Origin: Chitinophaga pinensis
Lineage (GTDB): Bacteria; Bacteroidota; Bacteroidia; Chitinophagales; Chitinophagaceae
Length of the DNA: 64,000 nucleotides
NCBI GenBank assembly: GCA_902167325.1
Contig: LR632930.1
Span: 992,001-1,056,000, forward strand
Direction: 5' to 3'
In this document: positions 1 to 9,837 of the stretch, one piece after another
Numbering within the stretch: the first letter of the stretch is position 1
Layout: each line of letters begins with the position of its first letter
Made by a program: the position numbers and the translations under genes
Notes under the pieces: generated by a model
The model's database searches: none
What the model saw: the letters and a program-made list of their open reading frames with translations, nothing else
Told to the model about the DNA's origin: nothing

Positions 1-2090
<2,090 letters not shown>

Positions 2091-2152
2091 CTATTATTGG
2101 GCGCAAAGAACCATTAAAGGCTTCCCGCATAACAGCAGGTAAGCGAAGGGCG

Positions 2153-2356
2153 TTACCCGCCCTGTGTGGCCTGAATAATGGTGATGTGATCGTCTGGCAT
2201 CAATAGGGTACTGGGCCATGCAGGCCTGGGAATTACCCGGCGGTTCACCGCTACGGCGATGCCTTTTCCGGAAGAAAGCTGGATAAACTGTAAGAGGGCA
2301 GACACGGAGGTTTCCGGCTGCACCGCATAAAGTTTATTGTTTACATGCACTTCCAT
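2153..2356 (-). CDS. thiS: Sulfur carrier protein ThiS
   Basis: 67-residue ubiquitin-fold carrier that delivers sulfur, as a C-terminal thiocarboxylate, for the thiazole ring of thiamine. The chain starts MEVHVNNK and ends in the diagnostic Gly-Gly (IIQATQGG). NRRVIPR and the hydrophobic DHITIIQ segment near the end are typical. A longer open frame extends upstream to 2467, but that extension is the TPP riboswitch itself, so the ATG at 2356 is chosen. First gene of the thiS-thiC-thiE-like operon. Confidence 0.93.
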   Translation of the reverse strand: MEVHVNNKLYAVQPETSVSALLQFIQLSSGKGIAVAVNRRVIPRPAWPSTLLMPDDHITIIQATQGG

Positions 2357-2423
2357 GTTTACAGGGAATTTAAGTGAAACAATAAACTTTAAGGATGTGG
2401 TGAGAAGGAGTTCAGTATTACTT

Positions 2424-2502
2424 TTCCCTACGGCAGTGTGAACTGCATCAGGTACTGAGGGTATCATCTCAGTTCCGGGTCTTACCCCGGAACACCCCTA
2501 AA
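2424..2502 (-). promoter_or_regulatory. TPP riboswitch (THI element)
   Basis: Read on the minus strand the segment contains the conserved TPP aptamer blocks in order: TTTAGGGGTG at the 5' side, a GC-rich variable stem (TTCCGGGGTAAGACCCGGAA), the invariant CTGAGA followed by TGATACCC, then ACCTGATGCAGTT, and finally GCCGTAGGGA closing P1. It lies directly ahead of thiS, so excess thiamine pyrophosphate should shut down thiS-thiC-thiE. No strong terminator is visible between aptamer and thiS, which suggests control at translation initiation; that last point is inference. Confidence 0.95.
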
Positions 2503-2509
2503 GTGACCA

Positions 2510-2541
2510 CAAATCTAAGTGTTGACCTCCCAATTTCCAAA
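2510..2541 (-). promoter_or_regulatory. Promoter of the thi operon (Bacteroidota type)
   Basis: On the minus strand TTTG (2541-2538), a 20-nt spacer and TAGATTTG (2517-2510) match the Bacteroidota primary sigma consensus TTTG / TAnnTTTG. The predicted transcription start a few bases downstream falls at the very beginning of the riboswitch. Confidence 0.7.
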
Positions 2542-2662
2542 TACTGCATAACTGATCTTTCCTTTTCAGTACGGGAATACTAACTTTAGCGGTATGGAAA
2601 CGATGAATGGAAATCCTGCCCGGATTATCCGTGACATCGGTACACAACCTGCTGTTTAGCAC

Positions 2663-2670
2663 TATCTTTG
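2663..2670 (+). promoter_or_regulatory. -7 box ahead of the lipoprotein gene
   Basis: TATCTTTG fits TAnnTTTG and lies 26 nt before the ATG at 2697. No clear upstream TTTG partner is seen at the ideal distance, so this is a tentative promoter. Confidence 0.35.
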
Positions 2671-2696
2671 ATATGTTATCATAAACAACCGTTCGT

Positions 2697-3182
2697 ATGA
2701 CCCGCATCTTCCTGCCAGCGATTCTTCTTCTCGCCACCGCCTGTAACAGCGGTGAAGGCGAAACGCATAAAGACAGTGTAGCCATTACAGGTAGCGATAC
2801 GGTTTTCATTGATCAGCCGCTGGAGCCGGTCCCCGTTAAAGATTCCGTGTATATAGACTCTACCCTGCTGCCCGGCAGATGGGTACAGCCCGCCGAAGGG
2901 GTAGATACCCTTATGATGGGGTTCCATCTCCGAAAGGGAGGTAAGGGCGCTTCCATTATGCTCGAAAGCCTCAAATACCAAAGCTGGAACCTTAAAAAAG
3001 ATACCCTCCTGCTGCATGCCCTCGCAGGGTATGGCAGTGCAGACACCGTTTTCCTCCAGACAGATACTTTCCTTATCCGTGAACTGTCTGACACTGCGCT
3101 GCGTGTACACCCCGTAAACGCTGCACTGGATCATGTGGAAACCTTCACCCGCCAGACTACTGCTAAAAAGAAAAAGCAATAA
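2697..3182 (+). CDS. Lipoprotein with lipocalin-like region
   Basis: 161 residues. The first 16 form a lipoprotein signal (MTRIFLPAILLLATAC) with the lipid-attachment cysteine at position 16. A GRWVQP motif near residue 60 and alternating strands (GFHLRKGG, SWNLKKDTLLLHALAGY, TFLIRELSDTALRV) resemble the small lipocalin-like lipoproteins common in Bacteroidota. The tail is Lys-rich. Probably periplasmic or surface anchored; the ligand is unknown. Monocistronic and divergent from the thiamine operon. Confidence 0.8.
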   Translation: MTRIFLPAILLLATACNSGEGETHKDSVAITGSDTVFIDQPLEPVPVKDSVYIDSTLLPGRWVQPAEGVDTLMMGFHLRKGGKGASIMLESLKYQSWNLKKDTLLLHALAGYGSADTVFLQTDTFLIRELSDTALRVHPVNAALDHVETFTRQTTAKKKKQ

Positions 3183-3552
3183 CCACCCCGATCTCCCACC
3201 TGACGAAAAGCAATGGCATCCCCTGCTCCGGAACCTGGAGATCATTGGCCGGCACGGCTAATGCATACATTTACTTCGACAATTTGCAACAATGAAAAGT
3301 TCCCCGCACTGCAGATGGGGAAGAGCGTGAATACACGTACACTGCTTCCGGAAAAGGAAACGGCATAACTACGCTGTGTTGTTTCAAGGATATAAGGGAG
3401 GTAGCAGGATGGCAGCTGCGCTGCGAAAACGGGGTGTTAACAGGATAGCAACGCAAGTTCCCCGATTCAGGATTCGGGAGGTTCATCATGAGGCGGGTAC
3501 GGTTAAGCACCGGCGCCCGAAGGGAGGAACTTGCGGTTCAGCATTAATTTGC
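3183..3552. other. Intergenic stretch, nothing recognised
   Basis: 370 bp between two convergent genes. Short open frames exist on both strands (for example 3376-3732 plus and 3271-3510 minus), but they lack recognisable protein sequence or promoters. No terminator hairpin, tRNA or repeat was found. Confidence 0.5.
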
Positions 3553-3807
3553 CTACAGGTTATACATTTGCCAGATTCCAATTCCTGTAGCTACGACAGA
3601 CAGGAACAAGCCGGCTATGGCCATTTGCAGTTCATCAATATTCTTGCGGGCAATAATAATGGATGCCACGCAAAGCATAACCCCTGCCGCGCCAATATAA
3701 ATGGCGGCTTCAGACGATTTGCTGATAAATGAAAATGCTGCGGTGACTACACCGATGAAAATGGATGCAAAACCTGCAATCTTGGGCAGACTTGTTGGGT
3801 GGTGCAT
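3553..3807 (-). CDS. Small membrane protein of unknown function
   Basis: 84 residues with three hydrophobic segments: about 9-27 (IAGFASIFIGVVTAAFSFI), 33-52 (AAIYIGAAGVMLCVASIIIA) and 61-80 (MAIAGLFLSVVATGIGIW). The short linkers carry charges (SKSSE, RKNIDE). Family not recognised. It lies 34 bp ahead of the sterol desaturase-like gene on the same strand and may be cotranscribed with another gene of this strand. The consistent three-helix pattern supports it as a real gene. Confidence 0.65.
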   Translation of the reverse strand: MHHPTSLPKIAGFASIFIGVVTAAFSFISKSSEAAIYIGAAGVMLCVASIIIARKNIDELQMAIAGLFLSVVATGIGIWQMYNL

Positions 3808-3841
3808 TGTTGTACGGATTATAAGTGATCAAATAAATTGT

Positions 3842-4681
3842 CTATTGGTGTAATCCTGTCTGTTGACGCGCCTGGTTAGTACCTGGCACATCTTCCCACG
3901 GTGTCTTCAGCAAAGGCCCGATCTGCTGATAACGCTCATCCAGGTATTCATCCAGCCCATAATGCAGGCTGGTGGTATCTTTCACTGTCACAAACGTGCC
4001 GAAAAGGCGGTCCCAGATGGAAAAAATATTCGCGTAATTAGAATCGGTCTCAGGTTGGTAACGGCTGTGATGCACCTTATGCATGTCGGGCGATACGATG
4101 ATCCAGCTCAGCCCATTGTCCAGCCAATGCGGTAAATGAATATTCGCATGGTTGAACTGGCTCATAAGGGCAGATAGTGACTGGTAAAACATTACCATCC
4201 AAATGGGGATCCCCATGATGAGGATGGCCAGTAACAGCGCGCCTACACGAAAAACACATTCTACCGGGTGGTGGCGCAGGGCCGTAGTGGCATCCACTGC
4301 CGTATCGGTATGGTGGATCTTATGAAAATGCCACATCCACGCGGTTTTGTGCTGTATAAGGTGAACGAGGTAAGCACCGATGAGGTCCATCATCATCACT
4401 GCCAGCAGTGCGTGCAGCCACAGGGGCAGTTGCAGGAGGTACAGCAGGCCGAAAGGCTCAGCGGTAGTCCAGTCTGCCACTTTCACGATTACAAAGGCAA
4501 AGGCCAGGTTCACAACAGCAGTAGTAAGTGTAAAGAACAAATTGGTGCCGGCGTGCCGGATGCGGTGATTGCTAAACCTGATACGTGGGATCACACCTTC
4601 AATCAACCATAAAATGACCAGGCCTGCCACCAACATTGCGGTGCGGTAATGAGAAGGTATATGTTCAAAAAACTCACTCAT
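3842..4681 (-). CDS. Sterol desaturase / fatty acid hydroxylase family protein
   Basis: 279-residue integral membrane di-iron enzyme candidate. The histidine clusters that bind iron in this superfamily are present: H107-x3-H111 (HLIQH), the WHFHKIHH block with H120 and HH123-124, an intervening FNHANIH (H178, H182), and H201-x2-HH204-205 (HKVHH). Four or more hydrophobic helices flank them (about 13-31, 46-66, 84-104, 145-170). Known relatives hydroxylate or desaturate sterols, fatty acids or carotenoids; here the substrate is unknown and could be a membrane lipid. It is followed after 34 bp by the small membrane protein on the same strand. Confidence 0.85.
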   Translation of the reverse strand: MSEFFEHIPSHYRTAMLVAGLVILWLIEGVIPRIRFSNHRIRHAGTNLFFTLTTAVVNLAFAFVIVKVADWTTAEPFGLLYLLQLPLWLHALLAVMMMDLIGAYLVHLIQHKTAWMWHFHKIHHTDTAVDATTALRHHPVECVFRVGALLLAILIMGIPIWMVMFYQSLSALMSQFNHANIHLPHWLDNGLSWIIVSPDMHKVHHSRYQPETDSNYANIFSIWDRLFGTFVTVKDTTSLHYGLDEYLDERYQQIGPLLKTPWEDVPGTNQARQQTGLHQ

Positions 4682-4925
4682 TATTTCAGGGTAAATGGTC
4701 GTGTAAGCGGATCAGTTATGAAAAACCAGGCTTGTTATCACTTAGAAATTACGACATTTTGCCCAATAGTGGCGGATTTCAGCCCAGATAATTCTTCCGG
4801 TGGAAGGAAGGATTTCATTCATAGATTTATTTATATAACAAGAAAAATATAAGCGTGGAGGGATTGGGGACGTTTTGAGAAAAATGCCGGAATTGTTTAA
4901 TATATAATGGTTTTTCATACGAAAT

Positions 4926-4956
4926 AAAAAAGCCGCCTGATATCAGGCGGCTTTTT
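4926..4956 (-). terminator. Terminator after dnaN
   Basis: A 20-bp perfect dyad (GCCGCCTGATATCAGGCGGC, 4932-4951) has A and T runs on either side, so it can act on both strands. It sits 23 bp past the dnaN stop. Confidence 0.85.
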
Positions 4957-4978
4957 CTATGTAAGGCTACTTAGCTCT

Positions 4979-6097
4979 TTAGTTGTTCATCAGCAGGGGC
5001 ATTACCAGCATCAGCAGGTCTTCCTCTTCTGCTTTTTCAACCGGCCGCAGAATACCTGCTTTGGTTGGCGCGCTGAGATCGATCGTGATTTCGTCTCCTT
5101 CTGCAGCGTGCAGCATTTCGATAAGGAACTTTGCGTTGAAGGCGATCTGCATATCTTCCCCGCTATACTGGCAGCTCATACGCTCGTTACCTTCGAAGGA
5201 GAAGTCCACATCCTGTGCCGAGAGCTGCAATTCTGAACCAGTGATGCTCAGGGCTACCTGGTTGGTGCTCTTGTTGGCGAAAACGCTTACGCGCTTCAGG
5301 GCGTTCTGGAAATCGCTCTTTACCAGCGTGAGGCGGTAAGGATTGTCTTTCGGAATAACTACTTTATAATCAGGGAAACGCGCATCGATCAGGCGGCAGA
5401 TCATTTGCGCATTTTGATGGGATACGAAGAAGTGGTTGCTGCTGTATGCAATACGGATCTCACTGTCGTTGTCCGGAATAGCGGATTTCAACAGGTTGAG
5501 CGGCTTCTTGGGAACGATGAAGGTATCGGCCTGAGGGCATTTAACATCGGTACGGATGTATTTCACGAGGCGGTGCGCATCGGTTGCCACAAAGGTGATA
5601 TTATCAGGGTGCAGCTCAAAGAAAACGCCGGTCATCTGCGGGCGCAGATCATCGTTGCTGACAGCGAACAGTGTTTTGGTAATTGCAGTGAGCAGGGCAG
5701 ACGAGATCATGGTGAAGTTCGTTGCATCTTCCGCAGCAGGCTCTTTCGGGAAATTCTCCGGATTCTCACCCATCACCTTGTACTTACCGTTGTCGGAAGT
5801 GATCTCAACTGCAAAAGAGTTCAGGTCAATATTGAACGTAAGCGGCTGGTCAGGCAAATTCTTCAGGGAATCCATGAGGATCTTGGCGGGGATACAGATA
5901 CGGCCTGTTTCTTTGGCCTCTACTTCAAGCTTTACCTTCATGACGGTTTCCAGGTCGGTGGCCACCACGGTCAGCTCATTCCTGTCTATCTGGAAAAGAA
6001 AATCCTCCAGAATGGGCAGCACAGTATTGGAGTTGATCACGCCGCTGATCTGTTGCAATTGTTTCAGTAAAGTGGAGGAAGAAACGATAAACTTCAT
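4979..6097 (-). CDS. dnaN: DNA polymerase III sliding clamp, beta subunit
   Basis: 372 residues from the ATG at 6097 (MKFIVSSSTLLKQLQ), the standard beta-clamp N-terminus. The open frame extends 27 codons further upstream, but that extension is promoter-like and not conserved. Three repeated clamp domains are evident; VVATDLETVMKV, FVATDAHRLVKY and the C-terminal MLVMPLLMNN are typical. The clamp encircles DNA and tethers the polymerase. No dnaA or obvious origin lies beside it, as is common in Bacteroidota. Confidence 0.97.
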   Translation of the reverse strand: MKFIVSSSTLLKQLQQISGVINSNTVLPILEDFLFQIDRNELTVVATDLETVMKVKLEVEAKETGRICIPAKILMDSLKNLPDQPLTFNIDLNSFAVEITSDNGKYKVMGENPENFPKEPAAEDATNFTMISSALLTAITKTLFAVSNDDLRPQMTGVFFELHPDNITFVATDAHRLVKYIRTDVKCPQADTFIVPKKPLNLLKSAIPDNDSEIRIAYSSNHFFVSHQNAQMICRLIDARFPDYKVVIPKDNPYRLTLVKSDFQNALKRVSVFANKSTNQVALSITGSELQLSAQDVDFSFEGNERMSCQYSGEDMQIAFNAKFLIEMLHAAEGDEITIDLSAPTKAGILRPVEKAEEEDLLMLVMPLLMNN

Positions 6098-6118
6098 AAG
6101 GTTACTTAATAATTGTTG

Positions 6119-6141
6119 CAAATGTAAGGCAAACAAAGATA
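6119..6141 (-). promoter_or_regulatory. Candidate -7 boxes ahead of dnaN
   Basis: Two TAnnTTTG matches on the minus strand, TATCTTTG (6141-6134) and TACATTTG (6126-6119), lie 36 and 21 nt before the dnaN ATG. Upstream TTTG partners are not well placed, so which is used cannot be told. Confidence 0.4.
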
Positions 6142-6333
6142 GAAAGTTTCGCCAATGATCCACCCCCGGCTTTTCCACATCTGCCTTTCACAAACAAAAT
6201 TGGGAAAGATGAATGCGGCTTGTCAAAAACGCAGTAAAGTCATCAATTATTGAATGGAATCAATGAAAAATGGTCGTATATTGAAAATATCGAAAACAAT
6301 GCCGGGATTCTTTTAAATTATTGACAAATCGGT

Positions 6334-6341
6334 TAGTTTTG
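6334..6341 (+). promoter_or_regulatory. -7 box ahead of the aminotransferase gene
   Basis: TAGTTTTG matches TAnnTTTG and lies 44 nt before the ATG at 6386. The upstream element is only TTTT. The untranslated leader is A/T-rich, as is usual for strong Bacteroidota initiation regions. Confidence 0.4.
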
Positions 6342-6385
6342 CGGGCGCAAAAAACATCAATTCATTTAAAATTAAATCAAGGGAT

Positions 6386-7645
6386 ATGAAACTGTCTCAT
6401 TTAGCCGAAACGCTGATAGGTTCCGAAATTATCAAACTTGCAGGAGAGATCAAGGAAAAGCAGGCTAAGGGTGAAAAGATCTACAATTTCACCATTGGCG
6501 ATTTCGATCCCAAGGTTTTCCCCATTCCCCTGGAGTTTGAAAACGAGATCATTCAGGCTTACAGGGATAAATACACCAACTATCCTCCGGCCGATGGCAT
6601 CCTCGAACTGCGTAAAGCAGTAGGTGGGTTTATCAGCGAGCGGGAAGGACTGGACTACGACCCCCTCAGTGAGATCGTGATCTCCTGCGGCGGCCGCCCC
6701 ATCATTTACGCTACTTACCGTACCATCGTAGACCGTGGCGAGAAAGTGATCTACGCCACCCCGTCCTGGAACAACAACCACTACACCCACTTCCTGGAAG
6801 GTGAGCACGTTGTACTGGAAACGAAAGTGGAAAACGACTTTATGCCTACCGCAGCCGAGCTGAAGCCCCTCCTCAAAGGTGCTACCCTCCTCGCCCTCTG
6901 CTCTCCCCAGAACCCCACCGGCACCACCTTCGCCAAAAAGCAACTGGAAGAGATCTGCGACATGGTACTGGAAGAAAATAAAAGCCGCAGCGCCGGTGAA
7001 AAACCCCTCTACGTACTGTTCGACCAGATGTACTGGGTACTTACCTTCGGCGAAACGCAGCACTACAACCCCGTTTCCCTCCGTCCGGAAATGAAGGATT
7101 ACACCATCTTCATCGATGGTATGTCCAAAGCTTTCGCCGGTACCGGTGTACGTGTGGGTTGGGCACTCGGTCCCAAACATGTGATGAGCAAGATGAAATC
7201 CATCCTCTCCCACGTTGGTGCATGGAGCCCCATGGCTGAGCAGAAAGCTGCTGCCAAATACCTCGTTCAGAAAGAAAACGTGGATAAATACCTCGCTCAC
7301 TTCAAAGGAGAAGTGGAAGAGCGCCTCGTGAAAATCTACGAAGGCTTCGACGGACTGAAGAAAGCCGGTCATGCTGTAGACGCCATCGCCCCCCAGGCAG
7401 CCATATACCTCACCATTAAGCTCGACCTGAAAGGGAAGAAAACTGCTGATGGTAAAGTACTGGAAGATCAGGGAGCGGTTACCAGCTACATCCTCGATGA
7501 GGCTAAACTTGCTGTTGTACCGTTCTATGCCTTCGGGTCCGATCGCACCTCCCCCTGGTACCGCCTCAGTGTAGGTACCTGCGTGAAGGAAGAAATCCCC
7601 GCCATGCTGGAAACGCTGAAGTCAGCTCTCGAGAAACTGCAATAG
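6386..7645 (+). CDS. Class I/II PLP-dependent aminotransferase
   Basis: 419 residues, fold-type I aminotransferase resembling aspartate/aromatic aminotransferases. The Schiff-base lysine is K248 in GMSKAFAGTGVRVGW. SPQNPTGTTF supplies the PLP-contacting Asn, and YRLSVG near the C-terminus carries the carboxylate-binding Arg. A glycine-rich SCGGRP is near residue 95. It is not part of an operon: it has its own promoter-like box and a strong terminator. Substrate cannot be assigned from sequence. Confidence 0.9.
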   Translation: MKLSHLAETLIGSEIIKLAGEIKEKQAKGEKIYNFTIGDFDPKVFPIPLEFENEIIQAYRDKYTNYPPADGILELRKAVGGFISEREGLDYDPLSEIVISCGGRPIIYATYRTIVDRGEKVIYATPSWNNNHYTHFLEGEHVVLETKVENDFMPTAAELKPLLKGATLLALCSPQNPTGTTFAKKQLEEICDMVLEENKSRSAGEKPLYVLFDQMYWVLTFGETQHYNPVSLRPEMKDYTIFIDGMSKAFAGTGVRVGWALGPKHVMSKMKSILSHVGAWSPMAEQKAAAKYLVQKENVDKYLAHFKGEVEERLVKIYEGFDGLKKAGHAVDAIAPQAAIYLTIKLDLKGKKTADGKVLEDQGAVTSYILDEAKLAVVPFYAFGSDRTSPWYRLSVGTCVKEEIPAMLETLKSALEKLQ

Positions 7646-7674
7646 TCCAGACGACATATACAAAATGTATTTCC

Positions 7675-7707
7675 GGCCCCGGTGCTCCATGCACCGGGGC
7701 CTTTTTT
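7675..7707 (+). terminator. Terminator of the aminotransferase gene
   Basis: Perfect 11-bp stem (GGCCCCGGTGC / GCACCGGGGCC) with a 5-nt loop, followed by six T. Confidence 0.92.
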
Positions 7708-7785
7708 ATGCTCCAACCCTACGCTTCATTGCCTCCAGACATTAGGTTAACCTATCCTGAAAGCAGGGATACCTCTTATATAAGA

Positions 7786-7928
7786 TGCCTATAAATCAGG
7801 TATACGACATATATAACTTACCTATAAGCTACCCCCTATATAGGGTAGCTTATAGGTAAGTTATAGGTGGGTTATAGGTGGGTTATAGGTAGGTTATAGG
7901 TAGCTTATAGGTAGCTTATATAAGAATT
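7786..7928. repeat. 11-bp tandem repeat island A
   Basis: From 7852 the sequence runs in exact 11-base steps: ATAGGTAAGTT, ATAGGTGGGTT (twice), ATAGGTAGGTT, ATAGGTAGCTT (twice), then the degenerate ATATAAGAATT. The same phase extends left through complementary units (for example TACCTATAAGC at 7819). The left and right parts form a perfect 23-bp inverted repeat, 7812-7834 against 7843-7865, with an 8-nt loop. The units are contiguous, without spacers. Function unknown; compare the islands at 38148 and 50851. Confidence 0.85.
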
Positions 7929-8105
7929 AACTGTTAGTCTGGATAGAATATAGCGTATGCCTGGCCGCCGGTTACAGGCAGTTCTCATCGCGGAAGCAGC
8001 TTGCTCCCGACGGAAGGCATGAAACAAAGAAGGGATTGATAATCAATTCGTTTTGTTCCCGGTTACCGGGGTTGTGAAGCACTTACAGCAGTTTGCTGCC
8101 CATTT

Positions 8106-8153
8106 AAAACCTTATTAACTACAGTTTTACACAAATAAATTTAATGTGTAGTT
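8106..8153. repeat. 48-bp diverged direct repeat, copy 1
   Basis: Identical at 36 of 48 positions to 8336-8383 without gaps. Conserved blocks are AAAACC, TATTAA, TTTTACACAA, TTTAAT and TGTA. The copy contains the dyad AACTACA ... TGTAGTT. Could be a pair of protein-binding sites for a regulator of the downstream TetR/efflux operon, or remnants of an older element. Confidence 0.7.
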
Positions 8154-8335
8154 GGTGCGAAGTACCCTGATTTTGCCTTCTCTTTTTCGAAGGACAGGTA
8201 ATGACCCGGTGCAATGCTAATTTTTATTTCAATGAACCCCTGACTGGTATCGATTGAAAATCAGCCTGTTTGCGCCGGTGAATTTAAATGTAAGGGTTGT
8301 TGCCCCATTCCGTTACACAGGCTGTTAAACCGCCT

Positions 8336-8383
8336 AAAACCATATTAATGATGATTTTACACAATTGTTTTTAATATGTAATT
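8336..8383. repeat. 48-bp diverged direct repeat, copy 2
   Basis: Second copy, 230 bp from the first and in the same orientation. Here the dyad has changed in sequence (AT-rich, ending TGTAATT), while TTTTACACAA is perfectly kept. Confidence 0.7.
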
Positions 8384-8559
8384 ATAAAAGCCCCCTTTTG
8401 TGTAATAGCGCGAATATATGCCGGCAGATCGTTACCTCCTTCTTTCTCAACCACTTGCATTACAGGAACCCCGGAAACTTCAAACACCCTTTACTGTCAT
8501 ACAATCGTTAAAAATGCGTTAAATGGTCAACTGTGCTTACTAAATTCGGAGAATCTTTC

Positions 8560-8594
8560 TACTTTTGACTTTGTAACTAAAAAAGTCAGAAAGT
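8560..8594 (+). promoter_or_regulatory. Promoter and candidate TetR operator ahead of the efflux regulators
   Basis: TACTTTTG (8560-8567) fits the -7 box. An inverted repeat overlaps and follows it: ACTTTTGACTT (8561-8571) against AAGTCAGAAAGT (8583-8594), with a one-base bulge. A dyad sitting on the promoter just before a TetR gene suggests autorepression. Confidence 0.5.
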
Positions 8595-8596
8595 TA

Positions 8597-9205
8597 ATGA
8601 TGACTGAAAACAGGGATGAAATGAGGGAGCGCATCATCGATGCGGCACTGAAGCGGTTCACTTACTATGGTGCGTCGAAAACGACCATGAGCGAAATCGC
8701 TGAGGACCTCCATTGCTCCAAAGCCTCCCTGTATTACTATTTCCCCGACAAGCAGGCGCTGCATATTGCCGCCCTTGAAAAAGCCGGGGAAACCTATTTC
8801 CTGGATCTCCGGGAAAAAGCCACCGCCGCAGCAACCGCCCGGCAGGCACTTATGGAGCTGATCGCAGTAAGGCACGAGTTTGCCCGCAGGTTTTGCCGGC
8901 TGGAACTGTTTAAAGTGCTGAAAGACAAACAACTGGTACGATTTGCCCATGAAGCATTCGAAAATGCACGCGAAAGAGAGATTAAGTTAATAACGGACAT
9001 CATAGAAAAAGGCGCCGAAAGAGGTGAATTGGTAACTGCAGATCCGGAAAAAGTGGCCGCCTTGTATATGCATGCTATGATCGGCTTGCGCCTGTCACTG
9101 GTGAACAAAGATATTAGTGAAGAGATCAGTGACGCAGAGTTTGAACGTGTGAGAGAGTGGCAGGTGCAACTGGCCGACATATTCATCAATTCTTTAAAAA
9201 AGTAA
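8597..9205 (+). CDS. TetR/AcrR family transcriptional regulator (first of two)
   Basis: 202 residues. The N-terminal TetR helix-turn-helix (about residues 10-56) reads RIIDAALKRFTYYGASKTTM, then IAEDLHCSKASLYYYFPDK, a near-consensus recognition helix. The remainder is helical and variable, as expected for the ligand-binding/dimer domain. It precedes a second TetR gene by a single base and the TolC-MFP-RND genes, so it probably represses the efflux operon and itself. The start could be the next Met (residue 2). Confidence 0.92.
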   Translation: MMTENRDEMRERIIDAALKRFTYYGASKTTMSEIAEDLHCSKASLYYYFPDKQALHIAALEKAGETYFLDLREKATAAATARQALMELIAVRHEFARRFCRLELFKVLKDKQLVRFAHEAFENAREREIKLITDIIEKGAERGELVTADPEKVAALYMHAMIGLRLSLVNKDISEEISDAEFERVREWQVQLADIFINSLKK

Positions 9206-9206
9206 A

Positions 9207-9815
9207 ATGCGCGACAGGATTTTGGAAACAGCGCTGCGCTTGTGCAAAACTTATGGGGTGAAAAGCATCACGATGCAGGACATCGCAAAGGAATGCGGTA
9301 TCTCCAAGAAAACCGTGTACGAGCATTTTTCCGACAAAAACGAGCTGATCGATGAAGTTACCAATTTCATGACCGGTACTTACTGCACGCAGCTGGCCGA
9401 TTGTCAGAACGCCGGCCGCGATGCCATCGAAGAACTGGTACTTTCCATCGGGCATACCGAAAGGATGGCCCGCAGCACCAACCCGGTGCTCCTCTTCGAA
9501 CTGGAAAAGTATCACCCCTCCGCCTGGAAGAAGGTGAAAGACTTCAAGGACGAAATGGTGGCTTCCATCATCCGCAGTAATCTCGAAAGAGGTATCCGCG
9601 AAGGACTGTACCGCAGCAACCTCCGCGCCGATATCATGGTGTATCTCCGGCTCATGCAAATGGACGCGCTCTTCAACCCGGTGCAGTTCCCCGCTACCCG
9701 GTTTGAAATGCACGATGTCATGCACCAGGTCACCGTTCATTATATAAATGGCATCGCCACGCCGGAAGGGCAGGTGCTGCTGGAACAATATCTTCCTTCC
9801 AATATCACAGCATAA
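9207..9815 (+). CDS. TetR/AcrR family transcriptional regulator (second of two)
   Basis: 202 residues, with HTH at about 4-50 (ILETALRLCKTYGVKSITM, IAKECGISKKTVYEHFSDK). The C-terminal domain is unlike that of its neighbour, so the two are not a recent duplication. It starts one base after the first regulator's stop and ends 22 bp before tolC. It therefore sits inside the efflux operon, and two sensors may respond to different ligands. Confidence 0.92.
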   Translation: MRDRILETALRLCKTYGVKSITMQDIAKECGISKKTVYEHFSDKNELIDEVTNFMTGTYCTQLADCQNAGRDAIEELVLSIGHTERMARSTNPVLLFELEKYHPSAWKKVKDFKDEMVASIIRSNLERGIREGLYRSNLRADIMVYLRLMQMDALFNPVQFPATRFEMHDVMHQVTVHYINGIATPEGQVLLEQYLPSNITA

Positions 9816-9837
9816 CACTATCGTTACAATACACAGC

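Larger units (their letters stand above)
7646..8596. other. 950-bp non-coding region
   Basis: After the terminator this stretch contains no credible coding frame. It holds an 11-bp tandem repeat island with a long inverted repeat (7786-7928), two diverged 48-bp direct repeats (8106-8153 and 8336-8383), and the promoter/operator of the TetR genes at its right end. It is more A/T-rich than the flanking genes. Confidence 0.7.

Noticed and set aside
2357-2467. N-terminal extension of ThiS
   Set aside because: The extra codons are the TPP riboswitch sequence, and ThiS proteins start at the Met at 2356.
3271-3732. Short open frames on both strands
   Set aside because: No signal peptide, domain, promoter or codon pattern; they overlap each other and one runs into the small membrane protein gene in antisense.
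4927-4956. Palindrome as an operator
   Set aside because: Flanking A and T runs and position right after dnaN fit a transcription terminator better.
7848-7928. CRISPR array at the 11-bp repeats
   Set aside because: Units are 11 bp and contiguous with no spacers, and no cas genes are present.
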